Assembly: GCF_014078525.1 (NCBI RefSeq)
Contig: NZ_MU078696.1
Coordinates: 177,873 to 241,872 of the forward strand
Origin: Nitrosopumilus sp. b3
Lineage (GTDB): Archaea; Thermoproteota; Nitrososphaeria; Nitrososphaerales; Nitrosopumilaceae
Length of the DNA: 64,000 nucleotides
Direction: 5' to 3'
Shown: piece by piece, positions 52,547-61,216 of the stretch
Position numbering within the stretch: position 1 is the first letter of the stretch
Layout of the letters: each line of letters begins with the position of its first letter
The notes under the pieces: generated by a model
Told to the model about the DNA's origin: nothing
The model's input: only the letters and a program-made list of their open reading frames with translations
The model's database searches: none
Position numbers and translations under genes: made by a program

Positions 52547-53517
52547 ATGATCCTGTAATGACTGATATGCGTTCAGCATATTCCAAATCTCTTGTACAAA
52601 TTGGAAAAGAAAATCCTAATGTTGTAGTTTTAGGTGCAGATACAACTGATTCTCTCAAGACTTCTGATTTTGGTAGGGAATTTCCTGATAGGTTTTTCAA
52701 TGTTGGAATTGCTGAAGCAAATTTAGTTACAATTTCTGCAGGTCTGGCAGCTTCTGGAAAGATTTCTTTTGCAAGTACATATGCTATTTTTTTACCGGGA
52801 AGGGCAGTTGATCAAATTCGAAATAATGTTGCATACCCTTCACCTCCTAATAAAAAGGGGCTAAATGTAAAATTAGTTTCATCACATGGTGGTTTATCTG
52901 TTGGACCTGATGGAGGTTCTCATCAACAAATAGAAGATATTGCAATAATGAGAGTAATTCCAAATTTTAGAGTTTTAATTCCAGCTGATACTATTGCAGT
53001 TTCTAAATTAACTCTATTGATGGCAAAAGAATATGGTCCATTTTACATGAGGATGGCAAGATCTAAAACTCCATTAGTTCATTCAGATTCTCAAGAATTT
53101 CAAATTGGAAAAGGTATTACACTAAGAGATGGCTCTGACTGCACTATTGCAGCTTGTGGAATAACAGTCCGTATGGCCTTAGAGGCAGCTGATTCTTTAC
53201 AACAAGAAGGTATTTCGTGTAGAGTTTTAGATATGTTTTCAATTAAACCAATTGATAATGAACTTTTAGAAAAAGCTGCACGTGAAACAGGATTTATTGT
53301 AACTACTGAAGAACATAACATTTTTGGAGGAATGGGCTCTGCAGTTTCAGAATCTGTTTCTGAATCATATCCTGTCCCAATAAAGAGAATTGGTGCCCAA
53401 GATATGTTTGGCGAATCTGCACGAGACAATGAGGTTCCATTACTCTTGGAAAAACATGGAATAACATCTTTTAATATAGCAAAACAAGTCAAAGAAATTA
53501 GGAGCAAAAAACTATGA
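52543..53517 (+). CDS. Transketolase C-terminal half
   Basis: 324 residues covering the pyrimidine-binding and C-terminal domains of split transketolases. It begins MTDMRSAYSKSL (after a TTG-initiated NDPV), with FFNVGIAEANLVTISAGLAASG near 56-75 containing the catalytic Glu, then SHGGLSVGPDGGSHQQIEDIA and the C-terminal TTEEHNIFGGMGSAVSE. It completes the enzyme with the N-half fused to Rpe. Start TTG overlaps the upstream stop (TTGA), and the transaldolase start overlaps its own stop (ATGA). Confidence 0.94.
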   Translation: MNDPVMTDMRSAYSKSLVQIGKENPNVVVLGADTTDSLKTSDFGREFPDRFFNVGIAEANLVTISAGLAASGKISFASTYAIFLPGRAVDQIRNNVAYPSPPNKKGLNVKLVSSHGGLSVGPDGGSHQQIEDIAIMRVIPNFRVLIPADTIAVSKLTLLMAKEYGPFYMRMARSKTPLVHSDSQEFQIGKGITLRDGSDCTIAACGITVRMALEAADSLQQEGISCRVLDMFSIKPIDNELLEKAARETGFIVTTEEHNIFGGMGSAVSESVSESYPVPIKRIGAQDMFGESARDNEVPLLLEKHGITSFNIAKQVKEIRSKKL

Positions 53518-54179
53518 AAATTTTTCTTGACACTGCTAATCTAGAATCAATTAAAAAATTCAATGATATGGGATTGCTTGATGGAATCACAACGAATCCA
53601 TCTCTTATGTCTAAGGAAGGTGGAAATCCTAAAAATGCAATGGAAGAAATCACAAAAATTATCAAAGGTGATGTAAGTTTAGAAGTTGTAAGTACCAATC
53701 ATTCTGGAATGATTGAAGAAGGTAAACGACTTCGTGAATATGGAGATAATGTTGTGGTTAAAGTTCCTATGACTCCTGATGGACTCAAAGCCTGTAAAAC
53801 ACTTTCATCTGAAAAAATCCCTGTAAATGTTACACTGATTTTTTCTGCCAACCAAGCTTTACTTGCGGCAAAGTCTGGTGCAAAATATGTCAGTCCATTT
53901 ATTGGACGATTAGATGATGTCGGTCAGGATGGTATGAATCTAATTAAAGAAATTAAAGAAATTTTCTCAAATTATCATTTTGAAACTCAAATCCTTGTTG
54001 CAAGTGTTCGTCATCCAGTACATGTTGTAGATGCTGCAAAAATTGGAGCAGATGTAGTGACTTTACCTCCAGCTGTTCTTGATAAGATGTTACAACATCC
54101 TTTAACAAAAATTGGCTTGGATAACTTTCTTGCAGATTGGGAAAAACTAAAAGCTGGTAATCCTGATATCAACATCTAA
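53514..54179 (+). CDS. tal: Transaldolase (TalC/MipB type)
   Basis: 221 residues, the short transaldolase/fructose-6-phosphate aldolase type. MKIFLDTANLESI and GITTNPSLMSKEGG at the N-terminus, the Schiff-base lysine in VVKVPMT near 84, and YVSPFIGRLDDVGQDG near 126. It exchanges dihydroxyacetone units between sugar phosphates. With the two genes before it, it forms a complete rearranging branch for making ribose-5-phosphate and erythrose-4-phosphate. Confidence 0.95.
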   Translation: MKIFLDTANLESIKKFNDMGLLDGITTNPSLMSKEGGNPKNAMEEITKIIKGDVSLEVVSTNHSGMIEEGKRLREYGDNVVVKVPMTPDGLKACKTLSSEKIPVNVTLIFSANQALLAAKSGAKYVSPFIGRLDDVGQDGMNLIKEIKEIFSNYHFETQILVASVRHPVHVVDAAKIGADVVTLPPAVLDKMLQHPLTKIGLDNFLADWEKLKAGNPDINI

Positions 54180-54213
54180 ACTAAAAATATCAAAAATAAA
54201 ATTTGAGGATTTT

Positions 54214-54486
54214 CTATCCTGAACCTTTGTTTCTACTCTTTCTTGAACTAGTTCCTCTACCTGTGCTTCGAGTCATTCCTTCTGTAGAAGGTCTTGCTTT
54301 TGGTTCAGGCATGTCGCCCAATTTTCTTGAACCTGTTCCTCTTCCGGTGTGAACCATTCTGTTTGCTGCTGCTTTCTTCCTAGCTTCTTGGATTTTTCTA
54401 TATTCATCTCCTGACCATTTAGTAGGATCATCGTCAACTTCAATAGTTCCTGTACCTCTACCGGTTCGTATTCTGATTTTCCCCAT
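54214..54486 (-). CDS. Small basic protein with repeated TGRGT motifs
   Basis: 90 residues, rich in Arg, Lys, Gly, Ser and Thr. The motif [RHS]-T-G-R-G-T-[GS] occurs three times (near 7-13, 46-52 and 74-80), the last two followed by SRK. Between the first two is an ordinary helix-forming stretch (SGDEYRKIQEARKKAAANR). The composition suggests a nucleic-acid-binding or disordered protein. Family unknown. A TATA-like sequence lies upstream around 54508-54515. Confidence 0.7.
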   Translation of the reverse strand: MGKIRIRTGRGTGTIEVDDDPTKWSGDEYRKIQEARKKAAANRMVHTGRGTGSRKLGDMPEPKARPSTEGMTRSTGRGTSSRKSRNKGSG

Positions 54487-54621
54487 ATTTTAGATTAAAA
54501 TATCTCATATTTATCTAAGCTTCTTTTTTTAGATCTACGGTATTTTTCAAAATGGATTAAAAACATAATCTATTTTTGTTACAGATCAAAGTAAATCCAT
54601 ATAAAATTTAAAATTATTTTC

Positions 54622-55647
54622 CTAACTACTAATCCAGCCTAATTTTCTAAAGTAAGCAAACATCAGAATTGCCGGAATTGCTGATGCAAGGATTATGATG
54701 ATAAATGATGTAAATGGACCTAGAAACATCAAATCTTCACCCATTCCACCTGGAAGATTAACATTCATTCCATAAAATGTACCAATAACAGTTGCTGGTA
54801 TTGCTAATGTGAAGATAATTGTTAATACTCCTAAAACTTTGTTTGTTTTTTCTGTACTTAACACAAAGTCTGTATCTTTGTAAATTTCCATAGTTTCCCT
54901 TGATTCTTCTAATGTTTCAATCACCTTATCGATGTGATCAATTACATCATCAAAATACAATGTAAGTTCGTCAAGTTCTCTATCTGAATATCTGTCAATA
55001 TTTTTTGCAATTTCTAATACAAATTTCTTTAATGGGTTTGCAATTCTTCTTAATCTGTTAATTTCCCTTCTTAAAAGTGAAATGCTTCTTGCAACAGATT
55101 TTCTTTCATCAAATACTCTGTCTTCCATCTCATCTAGATTTGCAATAATTTTTCTAGATGTGTGCAAAAGATCATCTACTAACACATCTATTATTTCATG
55201 CAGTAAATGTCCTGGGGATTTTTCTAATAGTCTCTTTTTTCTTTCCTGATCTGAGTCATTAAGGCATAATTCAACTAATTCTACTAATGGATTTAGATCT
55301 CCTTGATGTATAGTGATTAGAAAATCTTTACCAACAAAAATAGATAATTGACTATTTTTGGATATTCCTACTTTTTGTGAAAGTGGTGGAAAATGCAAAA
55401 TTACAAAGAAATGATCATCATAACTATCAAGTTTTGGAAGTTCAAATTTTGTCAAACAGTCTTCTAGGTTAAGTGTATTGAGATTGTAATCTTTAGCAAT
55501 TTGTTCCATTAGACCTCTGTCTGGATTCTGAAGATCTAACCAAGTAAATTTCTCTCCTTGGATTTTTTCTGTTTTACCTGCATTGACATCTTCTTCTTGG
55601 GCTCTTTTTCCTGATCGCAATTTTTTAGTAATGAATCCTTTTTTCAA
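54622..55647 (-). CDS. corA: CorA-family magnesium transporter
   Basis: 341 residues. A large cytosolic domain with long helices is followed by two C-terminal membrane helices. The selectivity motif YGMNVNLPGG near 290 sits at the end of the first helix, as in all CorA channels. Usual family length. The acidic region at the C-terminal end of other CorA proteins is replaced by RKLGWISS. No Mg-sensing leader is recognisable. Confidence 0.95.
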   Translation of the reverse strand: MKKGFITKKLRSGKRAQEEDVNAGKTEKIQGEKFTWLDLQNPDRGLMEQIAKDYNLNTLNLEDCLTKFELPKLDSYDDHFFVILHFPPLSQKVGISKNSQLSIFVGKDFLITIHQGDLNPLVELVELCLNDSDQERKKRLLEKSPGHLLHEIIDVLVDDLLHTSRKIIANLDEMEDRVFDERKSVARSISLLRREINRLRRIANPLKKFVLEIAKNIDRYSDRELDELTLYFDDVIDHIDKVIETLEESRETMEIYKDTDFVLSTEKTNKVLGVLTIIFTLAIPATVIGTFYGMNVNLPGGMGEDLMFLGPFTSFIIIILASAIPAILMFAYFRKLGWISS

Positions 55648-55744
55648 GTTGAAAAATACCCTGATACAACAAATTTAAAGCGATCGGCTTTATTTTATTG
55701 AAAAATCACTATTACTGAAAATTAAACATGTTTTGAAATTGAGC

Positions 55745-55825
55745 CTACTTGAATGGAAGCAAATAGTTCATTCCAACCCATGTTAATCCAATTGCAATTG
55801 CCATTGCTACCCACCATAATCTCAT
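55745..55825 (-). CDS. Possible 26-aa single-helix membrane protein
   Basis: An ATG-to-TAG frame of 26 codons encodes MRLWWVAMAIAIGLTWVGMN followed by YLLPFK: a single hydrophobic helix flanked by basic residues, in a 266-bp gap that otherwise holds only the tRNA-His promoter. It is too short to be certain. No Shine-Dalgarno element was seen. Confidence 0.4.
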   Translation of the reverse strand: MRLWWVAMAIAIGLTWVGMNYLLPFK

Positions 55826-55913
55826 ATTACAAATTTCACCTAGTCAATAATAAATCTACAGTCTAATTACCAGCTAAAAGATTATTACAGGATAAACAAA
55901 GTTTCTTCCTTGT

Positions 55914-55986
55914 GGCCTTCGTAGTACAGTGGTTAGTATAGAGGATTGTGGATCCTCGGACAGGAGTTCGATTCCCCTCGAGGGCC
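55914..55986 (+). tRNA. tRNA-His (GTG)
   Basis: Acceptor GCCTTCG with CGAGGGC plus an encoded extra G at -1 (55914) opposite C73, the identity element of histidine tRNAs. Anticodon stem-loop GAGGA-TTGTGGA-TCCTC gives GTG. CCA is not encoded. T-stem AGGAG against CCCCT leaves an A-C mismatch at 52-62. Confidence 0.94.
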
Positions 55987-55996
55987 CATCATACTT

Positions 55997-56344
55997 TTAG
56001 AATATTCCAAATTTGCTAGATTCCATCTCTTCTTTAATGGCAATTTTGAATCTGGGTGATTTATTATCTAGATTCTTAGTTAACCACGTAAGAAACTTTT
56101 TTTCCATTCCTTTTCCTTTTAATCGCTCAAAATCAGATCCCATCATCTCTGCTAATTTTTGCACTAGTGATCTATTCACACTAAGTACGAAAAAATGCCA
56201 TCCAAAAGCAAATTCTGAATCTGTCATTACAAAATCCTCTTCACCATGAACCATCTCTTCTAATAGTGATAATTGATGAGTCAATGCTTTACTAGTTTTA
56301 TCATAATCTACAGCAGAAACGTTGATGTTTATTTTGCCTTCCAA
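55997..56344 (-). CDS. Hypothetical protein, 115 aa
   Basis: 115 residues, soluble and helical, with INVSAVDYDKTSKALTHQLSLLEEMVHGEED at the start and EFAFGWHFFVLSVNRSLVQKL in the middle. No cysteines and no recognisable motif. The gene ends 10 bp from tRNA-His and lies 41 bp from the methyltransferase-like gene on the same strand. I do not recognise the family. Confidence 0.65.
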   Translation of the reverse strand: MEGKININVSAVDYDKTSKALTHQLSLLEEMVHGEEDFVMTDSEFAFGWHFFVLSVNRSLVQKLAEMMGSDFERLKGKGMEKKFLTWLTKNLDNKSPRFKIAIKEEMESSKFGIF

Positions 56345-56385
56345 TACTTAGTTAATTTCAAAACAAAATAAAAGGATTACACGAA

Positions 56386-57147
56386 TTATTCATTTAATAG
56401 ATGTTCAAAATCGATATCAAAATTCATTTTCATTAATTTTATGTATGTTCGAATAGATTCTGGAATTTCCTCTCCACATGCAACTCCTAATTTTTTTGCA
56501 TTTATCCAAATCATCAAAGTTTGAATTATTGTCAAAAAACGATCATTTTGAATTTCAGGCATTCCAATAGATTTGGTATATCTTTCAGCAAATTCCCAAG
56601 CAGTTACGAAATCTATACACTTTACCCCAAAAATTGATAATAATTGCTCTTGCATATTTTCAGCTTTTTTGAATGGTGTCTTATTGATAATGTATGGAAA
56701 ATTAACTTTATCTGGAAGGCAATCTGGAAGAGGCCCCCAAATTGTAATTATTTTTGTTTCTGGTTTAAGATTCTCAAACTTTTCCATCATGTTTGCAATG
56801 ACATTCTCTTCTGTAAACCAAAATAAAATAACTGTTGCATCTGAGATATCTGAATCATCTACACTACTACAAATGAATTCTCCTTGGAGATTTTTTTCTT
56901 TTAGCTTGTCCTTTGATTTTTGAATTTTTTCAGAATTATTGTCTATTCCAACTGCTTTTTTTACTTTGAATTCATTAATTGCAATCTCAATTCCTTTTTC
57001 ATCTCCACAACCTAAATGATAAAAAATATCGTTTTCTCCTAAATCTGCAAATTTGAAAATCTCTCTAAATGATTTCTCTGGAAGCTGAACATCTTCACCG
57101 CTAAGTAAGTTTTCAGGAAGTGTTTCTAGATACTCTTCGATTTTCAA
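56386..57147 (-). CDS. SAM-dependent methyltransferase-like protein
   Basis: 253 residues. Class I methyltransferase core: motif I DIFYHLGCGDEKGIEIA near 41-57, acidic strand-2 end AVGIDNNSEKI near 65-75, and a motif like DATVILFWF near 103. It resembles archaeal lysine methyltransferase-like proteins (aKMT/Dot1-type core) more than RNA enzymes. The C-terminal ~110 residues are of unknown fold. Substrate unknown. Confidence 0.75.
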   Translation of the reverse strand: MKIEEYLETLPENLLSGEDVQLPEKSFREIFKFADLGENDIFYHLGCGDEKGIEIAINEFKVKKAVGIDNNSEKIQKSKDKLKEKNLQGEFICSSVDDSDISDATVILFWFTEENVIANMMEKFENLKPETKIITIWGPLPDCLPDKVNFPYIINKTPFKKAENMQEQLLSIFGVKCIDFVTAWEFAERYTKSIGMPEIQNDRFLTIIQTLMIWINAKKLGVACGEEIPESIRTYIKLMKMNFDIDFEHLLNE

Positions 57148-57172
57148 TATTCAGTCTAACGTAAACAGGAAT

Positions 57173-57442
57173 TTATTCTCTTATGCTTTCTAACTTTGAA
57201 ACTGCTTGCCATAACTGTGTTCTTACATATGATGGCATGTTGGGATCTTGTGTAACATCATCTAAAAGACTAATTGTATTTGCAGCTCTTACTGATAAAG
57301 AATATTCCTCGTTATTCAAATCTGCAATTAAATCTGTAATTGATTTTTTGATTGTCTTTGGTGTTGAATTGCTAGCAGCAATCTGATTCAGTGTGTCTAT
57401 TGCTTCTTTCATGGATTCTTTATTCTGAGCGTTATCAGCCAT
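57173..57442 (-). CDS. UPF0147 family protein
   Basis: 89-residue helical protein matching the archaeal UPF0147 family: KEAIDTLNQIAASNSTPKTI followed by VRAANTISLLDDVTQDPNMP and the C-terminal VRTQLWQAVSKLESIR. Function is unknown. In this window it lies between the methyltransferase-like gene and the Rieske protein gene, all on the minus strand. Confidence 0.88.
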   Translation of the reverse strand: MADNAQNKESMKEAIDTLNQIAASNSTPKTIKKSITDLIADLNNEEYSLSVRAANTISLLDDVTQDPNMPSYVRTQLWQAVSKLESIRE

Positions 57443-57478
57443 ATTATTACATTTTATTAAAAATTAGGAGGTATATAG

Positions 57479-57787
57479 TTACATCTCTACAAATACACTA
57501 TCTGATTCAACAACAACATTGTATGATGTTAAATCTCTTATTTTTGCTGGGAATTTTTCCAGTTTTCCTGTTTTACAATCAAATTGTGCTCCGTGCCATC
57601 CGCATGTTATAGTACACCCATCTAATTTTCCTTCAGATAAACTTGAGCCAGAATGAGTACAAGAATCATCTGTAGCATAAAACTTCCCATCGATATTAGC
57701 AACTAAAACGTCTCTTCCGTCAATGGAGACTTTAATCATTTTTCCTGGAGGAATATCAGATGTTTTTCCTACTATGATTTTCCCCAT
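57479..57787 (-). CDS. Rieske-type [2Fe-2S] ferredoxin
   Basis: 102 residues with the Rieske ligands C43-T-H45 and C62-G-W-H65 and the usual two-loop spacing. No signal peptide or membrane anchor, so it is a soluble ferredoxin of the NirD/BphF type and not a cytochrome bc subunit. It could donate electrons to an oxygenase or another redox enzyme. The partner is not evident here. Confidence 0.93.
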   Translation of the reverse strand: MGKIIVGKTSDIPPGKMIKVSIDGRDVLVANIDGKFYATDDSCTHSGSSLSEGKLDGCTITCGWHGAQFDCKTGKLEKFPAKIRDLTSYNVVVESDSVFVEM

Positions 57788-57835
57788 TGCAGTTATTATC
57801 TGACTATTCTTAATATTTTTTCGTATACGGTGAAA

Positions 57836-58624
57836 ATGATGATTAGAGTTGCTAAAAATAAAGATAAAATTAAAATTTTAAACTTTTGTAAAAATACTTT
57901 TTCTTGGGGAGATTATATTGAATATGTTTGGGATTTTTGGCTATCTGAAGATTATCTTTTTGTATTTGACAAAAAGTCCCCTGTAGGAATTTGTCATGCT
58001 TTTTACTCAAAGGATCAGGTATGGATTGAAGGAATTAGAATAGATCCTAATTTCAGGAGACAAAAAATTGCTTCAAAACTTGTAATGCACGCTGAATCAA
58101 TCGGTCAAAAAAAGAATGCTTCTTTTTCCCATATGTTAATTGATACTCAAAACTCATCATCTATAGAAATGGCACAATCTTTAAACTATGAAATTTTTCA
58201 AACCTGGAATTTTTACTCACTACTTCCGAGAATAAACCTAAACCATAAAATAAAATACGCAGAATCAATTTGTCCCAAATTTTTCACCCATTATGTAAAA
58301 TCATGGAGATGGCTTCCTATTGATGATTCTACTCTTTCTCAATTATGTGAGAACAAAAAAATTATCCAATCTTCAGGTTTTGATACTGATTCAATTGCAA
58401 TCTTTACTGATTCAGAACATTTTGATAATACTTTAATTGTCACATTATTTCCAGGTTCGAAAAACTCTGTATTGGAAATTTTTTCATTTTTACAAAACTA
58501 TGCAATTAAAAAAAAATATGAAAGGATACAAATTTTAACAAAAGATCTTTTGCCAACATTTGATTCGTTAGAACATAAACTTTCATTTTATTTGATGAAA
58601 AAATCGTTGATTAATCTAAATTAA
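57836..58624 (+). CDS. GNAT-family acetyltransferase
   Basis: About 262 residues (GTG 57830 or ATG 57836/57839). The N-terminal half is a GNAT domain with acetyl-CoA loop RIDPNFRRQKIASKLVMHA near 83-101. The C-terminal half (from about 150) is diverged, possibly a second GNAT-like lobe. Substrate unknown. Its 3' end overlaps the convergent FAH gene by 14 bp. Confidence 0.8.
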   Translation: MMIRVAKNKDKIKILNFCKNTFSWGDYIEYVWDFWLSEDYLFVFDKKSPVGICHAFYSKDQVWIEGIRIDPNFRRQKIASKLVMHAESIGQKKNASFSHMLIDTQNSSSIEMAQSLNYEIFQTWNFYSLLPRINLNHKIKYAESICPKFFTHYVKSWRWLPIDDSTLSQLCENKKIIQSSGFDTDSIAIFTDSEHFDNTLIVTLFPGSKNSVLEIFSFLQNYAIKKKYERIQILTKDLLPTFDSLEHKLSFYLMKKSLINLN

Positions 58625-59480
58625 CAAATTTTATTGTATTGTTTAATTTACCTAAACCTTCAATTTCCATCTCGACTTTATCCCCATCTTTTAAAAATAT
58701 TGCATTAGGTTTGTTTAGCATTACTCCAGCTGGAGTACCTGTGGAAATAATATCTCCTTTTTCTAACGTCATTACCTTAGAAATTTTTGAAATGATTTCT
58801 GGGATTTTAATGAACATATTACTTGTAGAGGAATTCTGTCTAATTTCACCATTAATTTTAGTGGTTAGCTTTAGATTTTGTGCATCTTGGATTTCATCAT
58901 ATGTTGTAATCCATGGGCCACATGGTGCAAACGAATCAAAACTTTTCCCTCTTGTGAATTGTTTATCTTTGAATTGAATGTCTCTTGCTGATACATCATT
59001 GAAAATCATATATCCAAAAATTGCACTTGAAGCTTCTTCTATGCTAATATTTTTACAGTTTTTTCCAATTATCAAAGCTAGTTCTATTTCATAGTCTAGT
59101 TGTTTTACAAAATCTGGGCATACTATATCTGATTCAGTGCTGTTTAGTGCAGTTCTTGGTTTAATTACAATTGCTGGATCCTCTGGTGCTTCTAATCCCT
59201 GTTCTTTTGCATGATCCACATAGTTAAACGCCAAACAGATAATTTTATTCGGATTTGGTATTGGAGGTAATATTTTGAATTTTGAAATGTTTTCATCATA
59301 TGGTAAATCCTTAATTTTATTTTTAATTTCATCAAACCAACCGTCAAAAAGAAAATCTTTCACATTTTGTGGGATTGGAACTCCTGTTAGGTATGTTATT
59401 TCATCTTTAGTTGATACTTTATCTCCCTTTACAAAACCATATGTTTCATTGTTTCCATAAGATAATCGTGCTATTTTCAT
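58611..59480 (-). CDS. Fumarylacetoacetate hydrolase family enzyme
   Basis: 289 residues. The C-terminal FAH domain contains the metal ligands in LDYEIELALIIGKN and NDVSARDIQFKDKQFTRGKSFDSFAPCGPW, followed by the family's STGTPAGV motif. Relatives split acylpyruvates, hydrate 2-oxo-enoates, or decarboxylate oxaloacetate. The exact reaction is open. It lies six bases before the gltX stop on the same strand. Confidence 0.9.
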   Translation of the reverse strand: MKIARLSYGNNETYGFVKGDKVSTKDEITYLTGVPIPQNVKDFLFDGWFDEIKNKIKDLPYDENISKFKILPPIPNPNKIICLAFNYVDHAKEQGLEAPEDPAIVIKPRTALNSTESDIVCPDFVKQLDYEIELALIIGKNCKNISIEEASSAIFGYMIFNDVSARDIQFKDKQFTRGKSFDSFAPCGPWITTYDEIQDAQNLKLTTKINGEIRQNSSTSNMFIKIPEIISKISKVMTLEKGDIISTGTPAGVMLNKPNAIFLKDGDKVEMEIEGLGKLNNTIKFVNLD

Positions 59481-59486
59481 AACTCA

Positions 59487-61196
59487 TCACTTGTGTGTAA
59501 AGATTGCTTGATTCTGTGAATCTTTCCTACAATATCCAAATCTAACAAATTGAATTTCTTCACCTTCTTTTAATTGTAGATAATATGGTTCTGTGTAGAC
59601 ATCTATTTCCTCTAAACTATCTTCATTAAATTCTTCTTCAATAAACAACATCTTTGGTATGATCATTTTAATTTGATGAGCGGTTTTTTGTGGAACCCAT
59701 TGAATTTTTGCAATTTCTTTTGTATCTTCATCATTGGTTAACTCTCCTTCAAATTCATCCCCGATTTTTTTAATTAGTATGTTGCCTAATCCTAATAGTC
59801 TTACTCTTGCTCCTTCTTTGAAATCCTTAGCATCCTCTCCAGAAATATAGAATTTTTCATCTATCTCAATTTTTCTTTTTCCCTTGTCATTAATTGGATG
59901 ATTTGGAATTTCTACTGATGAAATTGATAGGTTTCTTACTAGCAGTTTTTTTGCATCACTTACCATGAATAGTCTAATACTTTGGGCATCTACAAATTTT
60001 CGATTAAATGCTTCAAGAGAATCAAAAGGAGCAAGAGTATTTGCTTTTGTTAATCCCAATGACATGATGAATTTTCTAATTGCTTCAGGTTTTATTCCTC
60101 TTCTTCTTAGTGCCTCAAGAGTTGGTAATCTTGGATCGTCATACCATGAAACCTTGCCTTCTTCAATCAATGGCTTGATGATTCTTTTTGAAATAGGCAT
60201 CCCTTTGAACTCTAATCTTGAGAAAAAGCCTTGCTGGGGTTTACGCATTTTTAGTGTATCTAATATCTCATCAATCAATTCCTTTCTAAGTTCAAATTCT
60301 TTTGAACGAAATGCATGGGTAACACCATCAATACTGTCTTCGATTGCTACTGCCATATCATAGCTAGGCCAAACTCTAAATTTTTCGCCTAATGTGTAAT
60401 GTTTCTCATCGATGATCCTGAATAATACTGGATCTCTCATTACTGCATTATCTGCTTTCATATCCCCTCTGAATCTAACAATGGCTTCACCTGCTTTGTA
60501 TTTTGAATTCATTTTTTCCCAATTCTTATGATTTTTACCAATGTCACTCATACTGCATTTACAGGATTTTCTTTCTCTTCGATTCTTACTGATGTCTTCT
60601 CTTTTGCAGGTACAAATGTAGGCTTTTCCCAAATTTATTAATTCCAAACCTTTTTCATAAAATATTTCCATATCATCTGAAGTATTTTTTACCAAATCAA
60701 ATTCAATACCTAACCATTCCAACCCAACTTTTATAGCTGCATGATATTCCATTCTCTCTGCTTCAGGATTGGTGTCATCCATTCTTAGAATGAATTTTCC
60801 ACCATACATCTTTGCATATTCAGAATTAATTATTGCAGCTTTTGCATGTCCTATATGTGGATATCCATTAGGTTCTGGTGGGAATCTTGTGATAACTTTG
60901 CCCTGAATTGCATCTTTTAATTCTGGCAATCCTTCTCTTCCCTCAATTTTTTCTTTTGGGACTAAAAGTTCTGGAAAATTTTCATTGATTTCTTTTTCTT
61001 GCTCTTCAGGTGATAACTGATTAATTAAATTGACAATTTCCGAGATATCTTTTGCAATCTCTTTTACTTTGGTTCGATATTCTGGCTTTGTTCCAAGAAT
61101 TTTTCCTAAAATTATTTTGTCCTGAGTTTTCCCTCCGTGCTCAAATGCGTTTTGAAGTGATAATTTTCTAACTTCTTTTCTTAATTCTTCATCCAT
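59487..61196 (-). CDS. gltX: Glutamyl-tRNA synthetase (archaeal type)
   Basis: 569 residues. Class I signature HIGH in PHIGHAKA (114-117) and a KMSKS-like MPISKR near 325. A Cys-rich insertion (CTCKREDISKN, then KSCKCSMSD) may hold zinc. The C-terminal beta-barrels show the archaeal/eukaryal GlxRS type. In archaea this enzyme often charges both tRNA-Glu and, indirectly, tRNA-Gln. It is 20 bp downstream of the prenyl synthase on the same strand. Confidence 0.96.
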   Translation of the reverse strand: MDEELRKEVRKLSLQNAFEHGGKTQDKIILGKILGTKPEYRTKVKEIAKDISEIVNLINQLSPEEQEKEINENFPELLVPKEKIEGREGLPELKDAIQGKVITRFPPEPNGYPHIGHAKAAIINSEYAKMYGGKFILRMDDTNPEAERMEYHAAIKVGLEWLGIEFDLVKNTSDDMEIFYEKGLELINLGKAYICTCKREDISKNRRERKSCKCSMSDIGKNHKNWEKMNSKYKAGEAIVRFRGDMKADNAVMRDPVLFRIIDEKHYTLGEKFRVWPSYDMAVAIEDSIDGVTHAFRSKEFELRKELIDEILDTLKMRKPQQGFFSRLEFKGMPISKRIIKPLIEEGKVSWYDDPRLPTLEALRRRGIKPEAIRKFIMSLGLTKANTLAPFDSLEAFNRKFVDAQSIRLFMVSDAKKLLVRNLSISSVEIPNHPINDKGKRKIEIDEKFYISGEDAKDFKEGARVRLLGLGNILIKKIGDEFEGELTNDEDTKEIAKIQWVPQKTAHQIKMIIPKMLFIEEEFNEDSLEEIDVYTEPYYLQLKEGEEIQFVRFGYCRKDSQNQAIFTHK

Positions 61197-61216
61197 GACA
61201 GTTTTCCTTTTTGCAA

